Assembly: GCA_015501595.1 (NCBI GenBank)
Contig: JADNRX010000478.1
Coordinates: forward strand, 1 to 39,417
Source: Hymenopellis radicata
Lineage: Eukaryota; Basidiomycota; Agaricomycetes; Agaricales; Physalacriaceae
Length of the DNA: 39,417 nucleotides
Reading direction: 5' to 3'
The notes under the pieces are model-generated. The model was given only the letters and a program-made list of their open reading frames with translations. It made no database searches and was not told the DNA's origin. Position numbers and translations under genes: made by a program. Position 1 is the first letter of the stretch. Each line of letters starts with the position of its first letter. This document shows, piece after piece, positions 10,748-22,043 of this stretch.

Positions 10748-11939
10748 TCACAGTACGCCGAGCCCTTCCTTCAATTCCGCCTCCAAGTCAGAGACATCTG
10801 TCACCCCTTTACGTTCATCTTGAACACATCTTGAACACCTGCAAACAAATCCCCATTCACCTAGAGCGCGCTTGCGCTCACCATAAGTTAATTCGGGATT
10901 GACATAGGTGATCGTGAGCTCCTCTCCAGGTGAAATGTCACGTAGAGCAATGACACTGATACGCGCTAACGCTTCACGCTGATGAAGGTGCCGCACAGAG
11001 ATGTTAGGTTCGCAAGAGTGGTTGAGATGTGAGTGGAGCGTGTATAGACCGCCATGAGCCTCCAAGTCTATCATGATTGTTAGTCTGAAGCCTGGCATAA
11101 AGGGAGGAAGATTTACTCAGGCTCATTCGTCCTAATCCTTTCAAGAAACCTTCAAGCGTCCCCATGTCGCCCAGGTCCTTTCCCGCAAAAGCGGCTTTGT
11201 ACACCTCAAAGGACCTTACCCACATGCTCCTCAGCTCTCCGACGTCTGCGCCTTGAAAGCGAAACCGCTCTTCTAGTCCCAGGACAGCGAACGCTTCGTA
11301 GACATCCGTCTCGCGCGTCTGCAGTACACGCGCCGTCGCTCTCGCCAATGCATGCAACGCCAACCAGCCCATCTCACGCGCCAATGCCAGTAGCTTCCGT
11401 CCGCTCTGCGTGCACAGAATCCGATGCCCCGCGTCCCGCGCCCTGTTCAAGCAAAGGCGGTTGCAAAACTGCAGCCCGCACTCTTCACATGGTATCCCCG
11501 TGCGCCGGAGAGGCGTCGAGCAGTGCGCGCAAGCTCCGCCCTGCTGTTGCAAGTCGTAAACATTCCATTCCGGAGCAAGGATCCACGGGTCCTCTTTCCA
11601 GAGGACGTCACCCGCGGTAATGGGAGTCTTCGCTACGAGGCCTTTGCCACGGAGAGGACCGAGCTGTCGAACGGAGATGGAAGGAGGCATGATAGCGATA
11701 GCGGGCTCTGGCATTAGGCGGGAAGATGGAACTAGAGAAGCATCGGCAGGGATGGTCACGGTGCCGGTAAGACCTTCGTTTTGGAGTATTTTTCGCGTCC
11801 TTTTCTCGCTGACGGTCCATTCTGGATGCGAGACTAAGAGCTGCGCGTGGATCTTTTGAATTCCGAGGGCAGGGTGTTCTGTTTTTAGAGCTATGAGGGC
11901 AGAACGTAGGTCTGCTTCTGGTGGCGATGTAGCTGCCAT
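10748..11939 (-). CDS. set5: SET5-like SET/MYND-domain lysine methyltransferase
   Basis: Exons 11939-11117 and 11067-10748 on the minus strand, with a 49-nt intron GTAAAT...GATAG containing CTAAC, give 380 residues. The N-terminal 50 residues match the SET5-type helical start (LGIQKIHAQL, WTVSEKRTRKILQNEGL). A split SET domain follows: GKGLVAKTPITAGDVLWKE, then an inserted MYND-like zinc finger with CAHC, CEEC, CNRLC and H/C ligands at about residues 130-175. The SET core is NHSCEPNISV, GEELTITY and a post-SET CRCSRC motif. Yeast SET5 methylates histone H4 lysines; the same role is inferred here, not shown. Compared with yeast SET5 this protein is short, but all signature motifs are present. 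Confidence 0.88.
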
Positions 11940-12868
11940 TTTTTGGGCAGAATTTGCAGGAGAGTCAAGGAGACTGGTTCAACGGTGAACGTCGTGGGCT
12001 ATGAGGCAGGTAAGGTGTACCCCCGTTCGACGTTCATGAACGTTCAGATCAAGATGGTCTGATCGCAATGAAGATCTCTCACACACGTGGCAGGCACGCG
12101 TACTCAGTCTGCTATTGAACTTTGAAGTCTGCTTACTAGGTTTACGGTACACACAAGCGTTTGTACTGAACAAGGCTGAGTAATTTTACCGAATTTAAAG
12201 AAAGATCTTCCCAGTTTATCGGGCAGCAGGCCTTGACAACTTGATGCAGAACTCAATACTTGGAGGGAAAGAATGTTCCTCAGGACTTCCTTCCACTTCC
12301 ATAGACTGAGTCCTGTCTAATGTAAGTGAAGAAATGTTTAACTTCATGGATTTTCGCGTAACATTCGGAGCAACTGAGGGAAGATGACGGTGAGAGATAG
12401 GCCGAAACTACGCCGAAAGATCTGCCGACCTTCCTTTCTTACCCTTTCTTACCACCACCATCAACATAACTTGGGACGCGTCGGCTACTCTTCACAGCGT
12501 GTCTTACTGTTTCAAGCAATTCCATATCATCGACAGTCCCCTAAAACACAGTCTCCAAAGGTCCTAACCCTGTGACACCGATGATACCGACGTTAGCCTC
12601 GAACTCAACTCACGGCGTCTAGCTGCAGTTTTAAATCTTTGGGGATGTGTCAGCACAATCGGCGCGAAGGCTGTTTCACGCGGTTTATCTGCCTATCAGG
12701 TTGTTAGCATTCTGTCCGCCAAAGGAACGATTCTGCTTGTCATTCGAATATTCCAGTTTTTAAATCTGTGGGATGACCGATTCACCTTCCTGGGCAACTT
12801 GAATGTTCTTCTTTACGTCTCAATCGCAAAACCATGACGATGGCGAAATCTTATGACACCTGTCCAAG
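11940..12868. other. Intergenic, no gene recognised
   Basis: Upstream region of the SET5-like gene. No convincing exon or repeat. A 63-codon plus frame at 12384-12575 is His/Ser-rich and looks non-coding. Confidence 0.4.
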
Positions 12869-13190
12869 ATGATCACAGATGACTTGTTTTCCAACACGAA
12901 CGCCACATTGCCCCTTGCCTCCCTCGACCGTCGAGTTGGAGAGTACGCATTACAGAACTCAACGAGTATAGGACCAGTGCCAACATCGAGGTCAATTTAA
13001 CGCTCATCCTATATGGAATCGCTTTTATCTGGATTGACACTGAAACTTGACTCGGAACAAGCTTAAACGTGTGAGATCTTGTTACCACAACGTGAAGCGA
13101 ATTTTCTCATCGTTGCATCAGGTGCCAATATCGTTGATGTATTCTATCATAATGTTCAACACTGTCCAGTACGCTACGACAAACAAAGTG
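12869..13190 (+). pseudogene. Possible relic of a multi-pass membrane protein gene
   Basis: From ATG 12869 the frame gives an N-terminus with LFSNTNATLPLASLDRRVGE and YALQNSTS, reminiscent of the starts of agaricomycete multi-pass membrane proteins. It then stops, while another frame continues with EVNLTLILYGIAFIWI, and later KRIFSSLHQVPI and YSIIMFNTVQYATT. The pieces follow the order of first exons in such proteins, but no splice set joins them without stops, and no later transmembrane exons follow. I read it as a decayed fragment; it could also be chance. Confidence 0.3.
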
Positions 13191-13406
13191 ATCTGACAAT
13201 CATCAGACAACGAACGTCAGTCATGCTTCCATAGGCTCATAGAAGCTTAACGGTCAAGTATGCTGCCCAAATCTTTCTCGCTACCATCGTTGCATTTCCC
13301 GCTATCATGATATCCAGTAGAGCCGGTTCAGCTGTCCCCCGATCATGCAACGCCTCGCCTCGCATAAAGAGCCAATGAGACCAGTGCCTCTCCTCTCCTC
13401 ATCACC

Positions 13407-14649
13407 ATGTCTTCACTATTTGACGATTCCGGCGTAACGGTGTCTGACGTCCAAGGTCTCTTCTCGAGCTATCTGCACTCTCGGATTCTCTTTGTTCTCT
13501 CCCACGCCATACATACTTGCATTTTTGTCGTCGCATTGTATTATATCGGTAAGGTATCTTCCGTTCCTTGACGTTCCTGACCTCTGTGTACTAGTCTCGA
13601 GGAATTCGCATCTTGACCGGAAGCAGATTGCTTTCGTAGCTATCATTACTTTCTTGTGGTGCAGCAACACTGTCATCATGGGGATGGAGTGGAGAGATTT
13701 AGACAATCTTCTCATTAGACATGACGAATCTCTCGAGTCCGAATACGACCATTACATGTTCGGCCACTCAACATCCCCAATGGCGACCAACATTCTTCGT
13801 GGGCTGAATGTCATTCTGGCCGATATGGTACTGGTGAGCTCGCTGCCCAAACGGTCCTTGAATAGAAGGTAACACCAGCTGTGCAGATCTGGCGTTGCTG
13901 GACAATGTACGGACACAATTGGAAAATTGCTGTCGGCCCAAGTCTCTGTCTAATAACAGAAACAAGTGAGTTCTCTGTCCATTATTGCTTATCACTCATG
14001 CATATCCTCTAATAGTGAGTTTCATCATCATTCTCGTGGGTTCTGATGACGGCTGGGTAGGGTTGGCCACCGTCAACTGGGTCGTGGTCTATTACGCGAT
14101 GACCGTCGTGACAAACAGCGTCTGCACCGCGCTTATTCTATATCGTATGTTGCGATTCAACGACGCAGGCGTCAGCATCCGGACATACCGCGGTATCATC
14201 GAGCTTCTCGTCGAATCAGCCGTGGTCTATTCGCTCGTCTACATTACACTCCTCGCTGTGTATGCGTATGAGTTCTATACACCCGGTCTCCCTTTCATGC
14301 GCTGGTATTTTTATCCCCAGGTGCTCTCCTGGAGTATTACGGTGAGCCACAGGCCGTTCGTGTATCTCTTCTGGATACTGATTCCGGCTGACAGGGGATC
14401 ACACCTACACTCATCATCATCCGCGCGATGGCAGGCCACACTTGCGCAAACACACAACCTTCGATACCGCACACAGCAAGCCATTCGAAGTCTCTGAGTG
14501 AATCACTACGATTGGCTACTGAGCCGCAAAGTGGTGGTGGTGCGCTTACCACGGGCGATATTCAAGTTGATCTGGAGGCCGCACGTAACGCCTTGACCCG
14601 CGATGACCTACCGAAGTGGAGTTCTGAGGTCATGATCATTGGAAAGTAG
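13407..14649 (+). CDS. Multi-pass membrane protein, paralog 1, function unknown
   Basis: Exons 13407-13548, 13595-13833, 13887-13965, 14016-14341 and 14395-14649 sum to 346 residues. About seven hydrophobic segments are visible: ILFVLSHAIHTCIFVVALYYI, IAFVAIITFLWC, TNILRGLNVILADMVL, WKIAVGPSLCLI, MSFIIILVG, VVVYYAMTVVTNSVCTALILY, and two more flanking YRGIIELLVESAVVY. Family marks shared with the genes at 19676 and 25046 are IWRCW at the start of the third exon, the (I/L)(L/V)VESA motif, YPQ before the last intron, and GI(T/A)PTLI after it. The tail is hydrophilic and Ser-rich. Agaricomycete genomes hold many such proteins; none known to me has an assigned role. A receptor-like topology is inference only. 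The exon of 79 nt starting with IWRCW is the same length in paralog 2. Confidence 0.85.
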
Positions 14650-15284
14650 TACAACGGACTCATTGGGGAGTTCCCGTTCTTCTAGTATCATTAGAAGAAT
14701 TTAAATATATACCCTCGCTAGCCTCAAGTTCGAGGACGCCAAGAATCGTTGCTTCGGCAGCGAACAATGACGGAGTCGAGACCGACGTTTACCAAGGCCG
14801 ATTGCGGTGGCCGCTCGCGGGTATCAAGTCTCGACACATCTTCAACGGAAGGCATTGCATAGTCATCGGGAGACGCCAAGCACCGTTGCTGAGATATTCA
14901 AACGCTGTAAATAGTCTAAGTGTGCATAATTAGTCACAATAAGGCTGACTATAACGGGCTCACATAGGGCTCCTTACATAAACGCCACAATTCGAGACCA
15001 CGCAAGAAGACATATATACATAAAGAGAACAAAGGAAGAAGCGAGTCTGTGTAGACACAGTAGAGTGAGCTCAGCGCTGGAAGAAATATGAAATACCGAT
15101 TTCCGTAGTTTCTGTTTCAAAAAGGTCCGCGACTTCGCGAACCATATGGCGGAGAATACGAGCGCGCGCCGAGCAGCTGCGCCCAGAAGCGTTGCCCTGC
15201 CTAAACGCAAAGCGGCCGATTTACGTCCGCAGCTCACACTCCGGGAGCCTTCTCCCGCAGAATGCTTGCAGTCTTCCAACGACC
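14650..15284. other. Intergenic, no gene recognised
   Basis: 3' flank of paralog 1 and promoter region of the Kre9-like gene. No convincing exon. A TTAAATATATACC stretch lies at about 14700, too far from any start to assign. Confidence 0.45.
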
Positions 15285-16000
15285 ATGGCTTCCTCCTCCT
15301 CCTCCTCCTACCTGCCAAGTTGTCGTGTGCAGCTTCTCACCACGCTGTGCCTGCTGTTTCTGATTATTCCTATTCATGGCGAGTTACTACACAATTGTTG
15401 AGAACATGTACTTACCGCGTTGCGCAGCCTACTTTATGGTGAAAGAACCCACAGAGTCAACACAATGGCAGAACGGAGCGTACAACTTGTTGGAATGGGA
15501 CAAGGGTGTCGCGGACGGGATTGAATACTTCGATATCGAGTTAACGAGGTTGGGGAGTAACGGGTTGTTGTACGGCGCAATGAACGGTACGACCTTCCCT
15601 AACTATACCTTCATACTAAGATGCTCACCGATTGACAGTTGCGTGCAAGAATTACTCGCCAAAATCACTAAAAGTATACCTTGAAGACGTCCCCACCGGC
15701 GACGACTACTTCGTGGTACTCCTCAACTCGTCGCACGGCGTCGTCCATACACTGTCCCCGAGATTCTCTATCGTTAATGCCTCGGATGCCACGACCACGG
15801 CGTCCGCATCTACAACGACAGACACATCACTCGCCACCTTCACCATATCCGGCAGTCCAGATCCGACTCGCGACTTTGCGACGACCTTCGCGTCGGAAGC
15901 TTCGACTGTGTTGCTGCGCATTGGGCGGGGGCATGTGTTGGGCGGTGTCGGGGTCGTGGTGGGACTCGTGATTGGTGCGGCACTTACACTCAGACTGTAA
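15285..16000 (+). CDS. Kre9/Knh1-like Ser/Thr-rich GPI-anchored protein
   Basis: Exons 15285-15378, 15428-15586 and 15639-16000 give 204 residues. The N-terminus is a Ser run followed by a signal peptide (VQLLTTLCLLFLIIPIHA). The conserved N-terminal Kre9/Knh1 module follows at about residues 32-120: YFMVKEPTESTQWQNGA, WDKGVADGIEYFDIELTRL and SLKVYLEDVPTGDDYFVVLLN, ending with SPRFSI. A Ser/Thr-rich stretch and a hydrophobic C-terminus (VLGGVGVVVGLVIGAALTLRL) fit a GPI signal. Proteins of this type are thought to act at the wall or membrane surface; Kre9 affects beta-1,6-glucan in yeast. The first intron is read as GC-AG (GCGAGT...GCGCAG, 49 nt), because only that keeps the frame; a GT alternative would need a 31-nt intron. 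Confidence 0.82.
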
Positions 16001-16163
16001 GCATATACAGACACAGTGGCGTTGATCCGTAGTCATCTGCAGCACCTATGTTGCTGGCAGTTCCATCAGGGATGTTGTACGTTATTAATCTGCATGCAAT
16101 TTTGGACATTAGGTAGACACGACGTAGATGCCAATAATACACACGACTATACCCTCGCCACGT

Positions 16164-17561
16164 TTACTTGTGAAGCGTACTAACACCCATGACCTGATGG
16201 AAAGTAAGCATCGAAACGAGGAAAAAGGAGAGTCAATACCTTTACCCTCGGCAGGAGAGTGCACGAGATCCTGATCTTTGAGTCTAACGCCCCGAGTCTA
16301 TCTCGCATCCACTTCTCGGAATCCTCCAGAATTTCTTTTCGAGGGCCTGACACGACAATGCTCTCCAAACTCTTCCAGTTTTCGCCTCCTTTGATAGTTG
16401 AGATGACTTCGTTCCAATCAATGAGGTCCAAATCTTTCGGTGTGTTGATCTGAACACGAAAGGTTATCTCCTTCATAGATGCTTTGATCGTCCTCAAGAC
16501 ACCCGGCACATATTTGGACATCTCGAAACGCCCACCATATGGCTCACAGATGATGAGTTGGTCGAAGGTGATAGATTTCAGCGATGTATTGTGCCGTAAG
16601 TCGACGTAGTGACAGAACGTGTCTGGAAATGAAAATGTTGAGAGGAGATAAGAGGGAGGTCGATGCGCTCACCTAGCATGCCATAATCGTCGGCAACATC
16701 TACGACGGTGAACTCCAAGCTCTCCAGACTCGGGCCCAGTTGCTGCAGAAATTGGGCAACGACTATGGTCTCTGTGTCCGTGACGCGTTCCAAAATCAAT
16801 TTCGATATCTTAGGTTTGTACCCTGGTGTTTGCCCAATCCAACGCAGTATAGCGTCGTAATTCCCCATCCTATGGCTGTCAAGGCTGAGTGAAGCCAAAC
16901 GGAGAGGCGGTCTAGGTAATGGCTCCATTCGCAAATGGAAGCCCAGTAGTATGTCCATGTCCAAAGACGTTCTCCGCATAACCAAATTCTCTAGCGATTC
17001 GCAGACCGACAACGCGTCAAGACATTGATCAGGAGTGCGGAATTGGCAGCCGGTGAGGTACAGATCTGTTACACTCTTCATGTGTGCGAAGAAGGGTATT
17101 CCCGCGGAAGACCAGTGGTCAGGCCGCATGCGGTCAAAGCGTGCTCCGAAGATGGCGAGGGTTTGAACGTTGGTAAGCGCGGATAGTTGAGGAAGCGCAT
17201 CGTTGAACCATAGAGCACCCATGCCGGCGAAACCGTAAGCCTCGCGAATGATGAGAGTGCGAACATACGAGATGAGCGTGCAAAGGGGATTCGAAAGTAA
17301 GCTGCTGAAAGCGGTGCAACGATCGAAATCGTTTGGGAGGAGATGGACGGTGCGGAAAAGAAAATATCTGCTCCGCGGGAGCCACGAGCGCGAAGTGAGA
17401 GCGCACGCGCCGAGGGTTTCTCGCCGCACGCGATAATCCGACGCTTCACACGGAGCGGTGCATTCGGACATTTCAGGTCCGAGCGTATGCACCTGATCGA
17501 TGATGGCATCAACGATTTCGTTCGGGAGGGTTGGACCATGCTTTGCGGGCGAACAGGACAT
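16164..17561 (-). CDS. F-box/LRR-like protein
   Basis: Exons 17561-16673, 16622-16246 and 16193-16164 on the minus strand give 431 residues. The N-terminus (LPNEIVDAIIDQVH...TLGACALTSRSWLPRSRYFLF) is the F-box-like opening common in agaricomycetes, about residues 12-70. It is followed by repeated leucine-rich segments such as LTNVQTLAIFGARF, SVTDLYLTGCQF and SLENLVMRRTSL, typical of substrate-binding LRRs. The middle intron (GTGAGC...TTCCAG, 50 nt) is clear. The last intron (GTAAAG...CATCAG, 52 nt) is probable; if retained, the protein ends at 16180 with 443 residues. It starts about 280 bases past the stop of PIG-P on the same strand. The partner and target are unknown. Confidence 0.8.
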
Positions 17562-17842
17562 GCTGTTGCCTATGTTGTGGGGGTAGGAAAAGAGGAGTCG
17601 GTTGCTGTTTATGCCACGTCTAATAGTAATAGCCCCGAGTTTCCGCGTTCCGACAGTGCATTTGGGTCCGATGACGCCTGAGAAACAACAGCGGCGATGG
17701 ATTTAGTTCTACGCGCTCCGAAACGGAGACATGGTTGGTCAGACTGCCTCGGGCAACGCGAGGTTGGTACATGAGAACCATACTGTAGCAGCCAGCAGTT
17801 CAGTATATCACTGTCGAAAGGACGAACACGCGCCCTCGTCGA

Positions 17843-18482
17843 TTAGTGATGTTGCACATGAAGTGGTTTACTCACAAAGTGTTTAGTGGCGTGTCTCCGT
17901 ACTGGCCCTTTGCATGCATTCACAAGTCCGGCGGAGTCCGAGCCTGGCGTGATACGGTCTGATAACTCTTCTTCGCCTGCACCCCTGCTTTTCTGGCGAT
18001 ACAGTACAAGATTTGCGACGCCGATCGGAATGTCGTAAGGCTCCGAAATGGTGTTGACGTCCGACTTGGATGTCAATGGCGTAAAATGAGCATGCAAGTC
18101 TGAGGCTATATCAGAGATATGTAGAGGAAACTCAGCACGCGAAACCCACCGTTAAGAGCTCGACTCTCCGAAAACGACGGCGCACCGTACAGCGCAAGGG
18201 CGAAGTAAACCCAATACGCCAATAGAACAAGCAGAACTGAGTACGCTGGCAGTACGATTGCCCAGTGCCTAGGGAGAAGCCTTCAATTCGTTTTTCCGTT
18301 GAGATAAAAAGAGTTATCAACCTGCTGGGGAACCAGCTTATTCCCATGGACACGATTATATCCTCGTTAATAACCGACCAGAAGATATAGACCAAGAAAC
18401 CCAAGTAAGTAGTTGTCCACGCCACGAATCCAATGAATTCAGAGGCACGGTGATGAGGTACATCATCAAGAGCTTGTATCAT
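17843..18482 (-). CDS. PIG-P, subunit P of the GPI-GlcNAc transferase
   Basis: Exons 18482-18322, 18268-18150 and 18099-17843 on the minus strand give 178 residues. PIG-P (yeast Gpi19) is a small two-helix subunit of the ER complex that adds GlcNAc to phosphatidylinositol, the first step of GPI-anchor synthesis. The product shows ASEFIGFVAWTTTYLGFLVY (helix 1), the conserved GISWFPSRHWAIVLPAY junction and a second helix (VLLVLLAYWVYFALALY). It later has YDIPIGVANLVLYR, the conserved C-terminal motif. An in-frame stop lies directly upstream of the chosen ATG. The tail past residue 150 is not conserved and may contain another splice: GTGAGT follows KHF. The gene does not overlap its neighbours. 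Confidence 0.88.
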
Positions 18483-19675
18483 TCTTCAAGAACAAGTCAA
18501 TTGAAGCAGAGGCACACGGTTTGACGCGTTCACTTGAGAGACATGATAGTTACAGTGAACTTGTTTGAAGGGCTCACTCTGCGCCGACTTAGCCCGACAC
18601 AGTAGCCGCAAAAGGCAAGTACCTCGGGTTCTTTGCCGACAGGTCACGTGTGCGTACCCCGCTCTCTTCTTGAACTTCCTCTATTTTCCTTCGGCCATTC
18701 CACCTGTCAACTATGCTCGTGCTGAAATGGCCGTCCCACTGTACCCGGCCTGAATATGGGCCAGGCGTGTCCAGGAGAATCACTACGTCGACCTTCACGT
18801 AACTCGAATAGATTAGAAAGTCATTAGCCAAAAGAAGCGCGCAGGCCCGCTACATCACGTCGCGGTAAGCCCACGAGTTTGATTCAGATTCAATCGGTTT
18901 AACGATTACAGTCAGTCTCGAGCCGCGCACAACAGAATCTTGGAGAATCTATCACTTTAGTCACATATTGGCCACGTATCAATTGATCATCCCATCATTG
19001 GATGCGTGATATCTTACAGTTACACCGTGGATGCCGGAATACCTCGAGAATCGATGGCTTCAAAGATGACGCTTGGTACGCATTGCCGCTAAAAGTCGCG
19101 AAGAACACGCCTACTGAGTCTCCGCGCCCTTCGGTGCTGTCTATCAGTAATTGTTCACTTGTCGATCCTCGCCGTAATGATCCTGACATTTTGCAGGATT
19201 TATTTACGGCTTACATGGGAATGTGAAGAGAAGCGACTGCTAATCATATCCAGGACCAGCGCTTGGGAAGGTCTTCAGTGATTCTTACGCGTCTCTTGGC
19301 TTCTTGACTTGATTGGCAGCCATCTGATGCCACGCACCATCCTCAATATGTTGGTGCCTTTGGGCTAGCGTCTAGAGATAAGTATGACTCGCCTCAAAAC
19401 TTACACCGTTCTGGAATCTGGCATTTTGGAATTCGCCTTATAAGTGAAGACTTCGCAGGTGCAACGAGGACTGGGCCGGGGTGAAATGCTATCGCCACCT
19501 AAGCTTCGACGCTCGCTGTCAGGCAGATCCACATGTGTCTTCACGTCTTACTGGTCGCCGGTCCTTGCGCGGTTAGATCAATCTTAGTCACGGCTTCTGC
19601 CAGGGGATCTACTAAAAGCATTCGCTCTTTACGATAGTATGGTACAGCAGCTCATCTCCACTGACTGCGGCCCCC
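18483..19675. other. Intergenic, no gene recognised
   Basis: About 1.2 kb between the divergent PIG-P and paralog 2 genes. A 74-codon plus frame at 19002-19226 has reasonable amino-acid composition (WYALPLKVAKNTPTES) but no linkable exons or family resemblance. Nothing else seen. Confidence 0.4.
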
Positions 19676-20952
19676 ATGTCCTCTAGCGATGTTGATATAT
19701 CCGAGTTCTCATACCACTGGCGGGACGCCCTCCTCAACGTTACGATTCTAGAATCACTTACGCACGGTGCGCCGGTTCTGTTTCCTAAATCACAGTGAAA
19801 TTGATGATGAACGACGCTTTAGGTATCTACACAACGTTTGTGGGGCTGACTTTATGGCTGCTCCGTTGGTGATCATTTACTACAACAAGCATCCCGCTCT
19901 AATCAAGACGCATGTTCAGTCACTCGGGACACGCGTAATAACCGGACCCGCGGTCTCTTCATTTGGATGCTCTCAATTATGCATCTGCTGGCGACGGCGC
20001 ATCTAGCGGCGCGGTGGAATTACGTCCGACAAGCGTTTATCGTCCACGGAGCTACGGCGGAGTCGACCTACGACTACTTCGCTACCTCGCCCAGATGGAT
20101 GCTGACTAGCTCCGTTGCATTCAGCTCGAATACGTTAATAGCCGACTGTGTTTTGGTCAGTCGATAATATGACTTGCGTTCTTCTGGTCTCACAAGTATA
20201 TTTAGATTTGGCGCTGCTGGATAATCTGGGGAACAAGATGGATCGTCGTAGCCTTCCCCATCTTATGCACCGTCGTGGGGACTAGTACGTATTATATCGT
20301 TATAATCCTACCTTCGCCTGACAAGAGGCCAGTCTTTGCTATATTTTCCATATATCAGCAAGCCACTACACCGCCTCCCGGAAGTGCTTGGAGCGAAGCC
20401 CAGATCGACTGGGGCGTGCCCTACTTCTCTATGTCCCTCGCCGTCACAGTGCTTTGCACGTTATTGATTATATACCGTGTCCTTACTGTTGGGATTCGGG
20501 ACGGCACAGATCGCCTTGGTGTTTCGACGGCCTACAGGGTCGTCAGCTACAACGCTGTCATTGAGATCGTGGTCGAATCCGCTGCCCTTTACTCCATTGC
20601 TCTGTGTATATGGATGGCGTACTACGTCAAAGGTGTACCTGAGGGGAACTATCCTCTAGTAATTTTGACGACTGCTACGGTAAGCCTGATGAGATCCCTC
20701 TGTTTTGTATGTTTTTCTGAATGAAGGGTACAGGGGCTTGCGCCGACATTGATCATATATCGGGTTTGTTCAGGGCAAACGCGCAACGAGGATAGTTGGA
20801 AGGAACCGGCCAACTCCTTTATATATTTCGCAAGCATGCGCGCTCATGGTTCGAAGAGCCTCTCTCGCATTGACGGAGAAAGCGAAGCAAGTAGCCCACA
20901 GGTGGACAAAAACGAGTCGAGTGCAGGGTGGTATACGGAAACGCAGGTTTGA
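19676..20952 (+). CDS. Multi-pass membrane protein, paralog 2, function unknown
   Basis: Exons 19676-19766, 19823-19864, 19920-20155, 20206-20284, 20333-20679 and 20734-20952 sum to 337 residues. The order of motifs follows the family: short polar N-terminus, GIYTTFVGLTLWLLL, LFIWMLSIMHLLATAHLAARW, NTLIADCVL, IWRCWIIWGTRW, VPYFSMSLAVTVLCTLLIIYR, VIEIVVESAALYSIALCIW and GLAPTLIIYR, then a hydrophilic Ser-rich tail. The second exon is 42 nt, exactly as in paralog 3, and the summed length of exons 1-3 (369 nt) is the same in both. This shared structure supports an unusual GTTGGT donor at 19865. It converges on paralog 3, and its stop is 87 bases before the repeat array. Confidence 0.83.
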
Positions 20953-21047
20953 GAAAGGAAAGATGGTAAGACAGAAAGATGAGTAATTTGTACATCGCGG
21001 TAATAATAATTGTAAAGATATATACAAGCAAGAAAGGAAGATGGTAT

Positions 21048-22038
21048 GGCTCGCTGATCATGCTGGTGGGTGCTTATCCTATCCTACCGGTCGGAGTTTG
21101 AATCTCGCGTGCGCACCACTTTGAGTAGGTTATTCTCACAATGTCAATAATTCAACGCCGTGTTCGTCGCCGCCGCGTTTGAACGCACGACTCTAAGAGG
21201 TGCATATCATTCAGTATCTACTATCAGTACCTTTTATACACCTGTCTTCCTCACATTCTGAGGCAATTTTCAATGTGGTGAGCATCGCGAATTGGATGTG
21301 CCAGCACGCGCGTCAGAAGAATTGCATTCAATTCGGAAGGGAGTACAGAGATGGTGAGGCTGTATTCCCCAATACTGCGAAGCAATCATGCCGCATAAGC
21401 CATCCCGACTCGGAGCAAGTGCGCGGTGTGCATTCTCATGGAGGCATCACTCCCGGTACGGGGCGCACGCGACGGGCAAACAGAATCGTCCAGGCGCACT
21501 GTCAGCGCCCCGTTGTCCAGTTTCATTGCCACACGTGAAGATCGCAGGTCCTCGAGAGGCACAAAGGAGTGAGTACTTGAGTCGTTGGCCGGCTTTGCTT
21601 GACGCGATCGGTGCTACCACAGAAATTCAAACTCCGACCGGTAGCACATCGAATTATTACCAAGCCGGAAGCTGCTTTTGCGCTCTAACCAAAAAAGTCC
21701 TGCAATTGAACTCACTTGAATTGAATATCCTGACTTTCTCGCATTTTTCGGGGTGCAGGAAATATTCAGACAAAATTCTCTTTGGTAGCACTGATTACTG
21801 TCACATGACTGTGGCTGTACCTCGGGCACCAAAAATGGTCAAACCACCGCATTTCTTCTCCCGCTCGTTCTATTACCCTCAGAGCAGGCCCAAAGTAGGT
21901 CGAGGGCATTGATAACACTCAGGTACGTATATTACAACTTCTCCCCTCTTTTTCTCCTTTTTCTTTGCCTTTTTCTTTTTTCTTTTCTTTTCTTTTTATT
22001 TATTTTCCTGACCGACCCACAAGCATCATCATCGAGCC
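21048..22038 (+). mobile_element. TIR element, copy 1 (probable non-autonomous DNA transposon)
   Basis: Begins GGCTCGCTGATCATGCTGGT and ends in a sequence whose reverse complement begins GGCTCGATGATGATGCTTGT; the first 24 positions match at 21. A second, perfect 20-bp inverted repeat lies inside (21084-21103 and 21625-21644). A pyrimidine-rich tract of about 70 bases lies near the right end (21940-22010). Open frames of 112 and 174 codons occur but overlap, lack domain character and contain no transposase motif. An 8-bp target duplication is compatible with hAT, P or Merlin-like elements; I cannot assign a superfamily. GTTTGAATC near 21097 resembles a Pol III B box, which would be unusual for a DNA transposon. 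Confidence 0.8.
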
Positions 22039-22043
22039 GGTAT

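Noticed and set aside
21200..21912. 112- and 174-codon frames repeated in each array unit as protein genes
   Set aside because: They overlap in different frames, show no domain or transposase residues, and recur only because the DNA is repeated.
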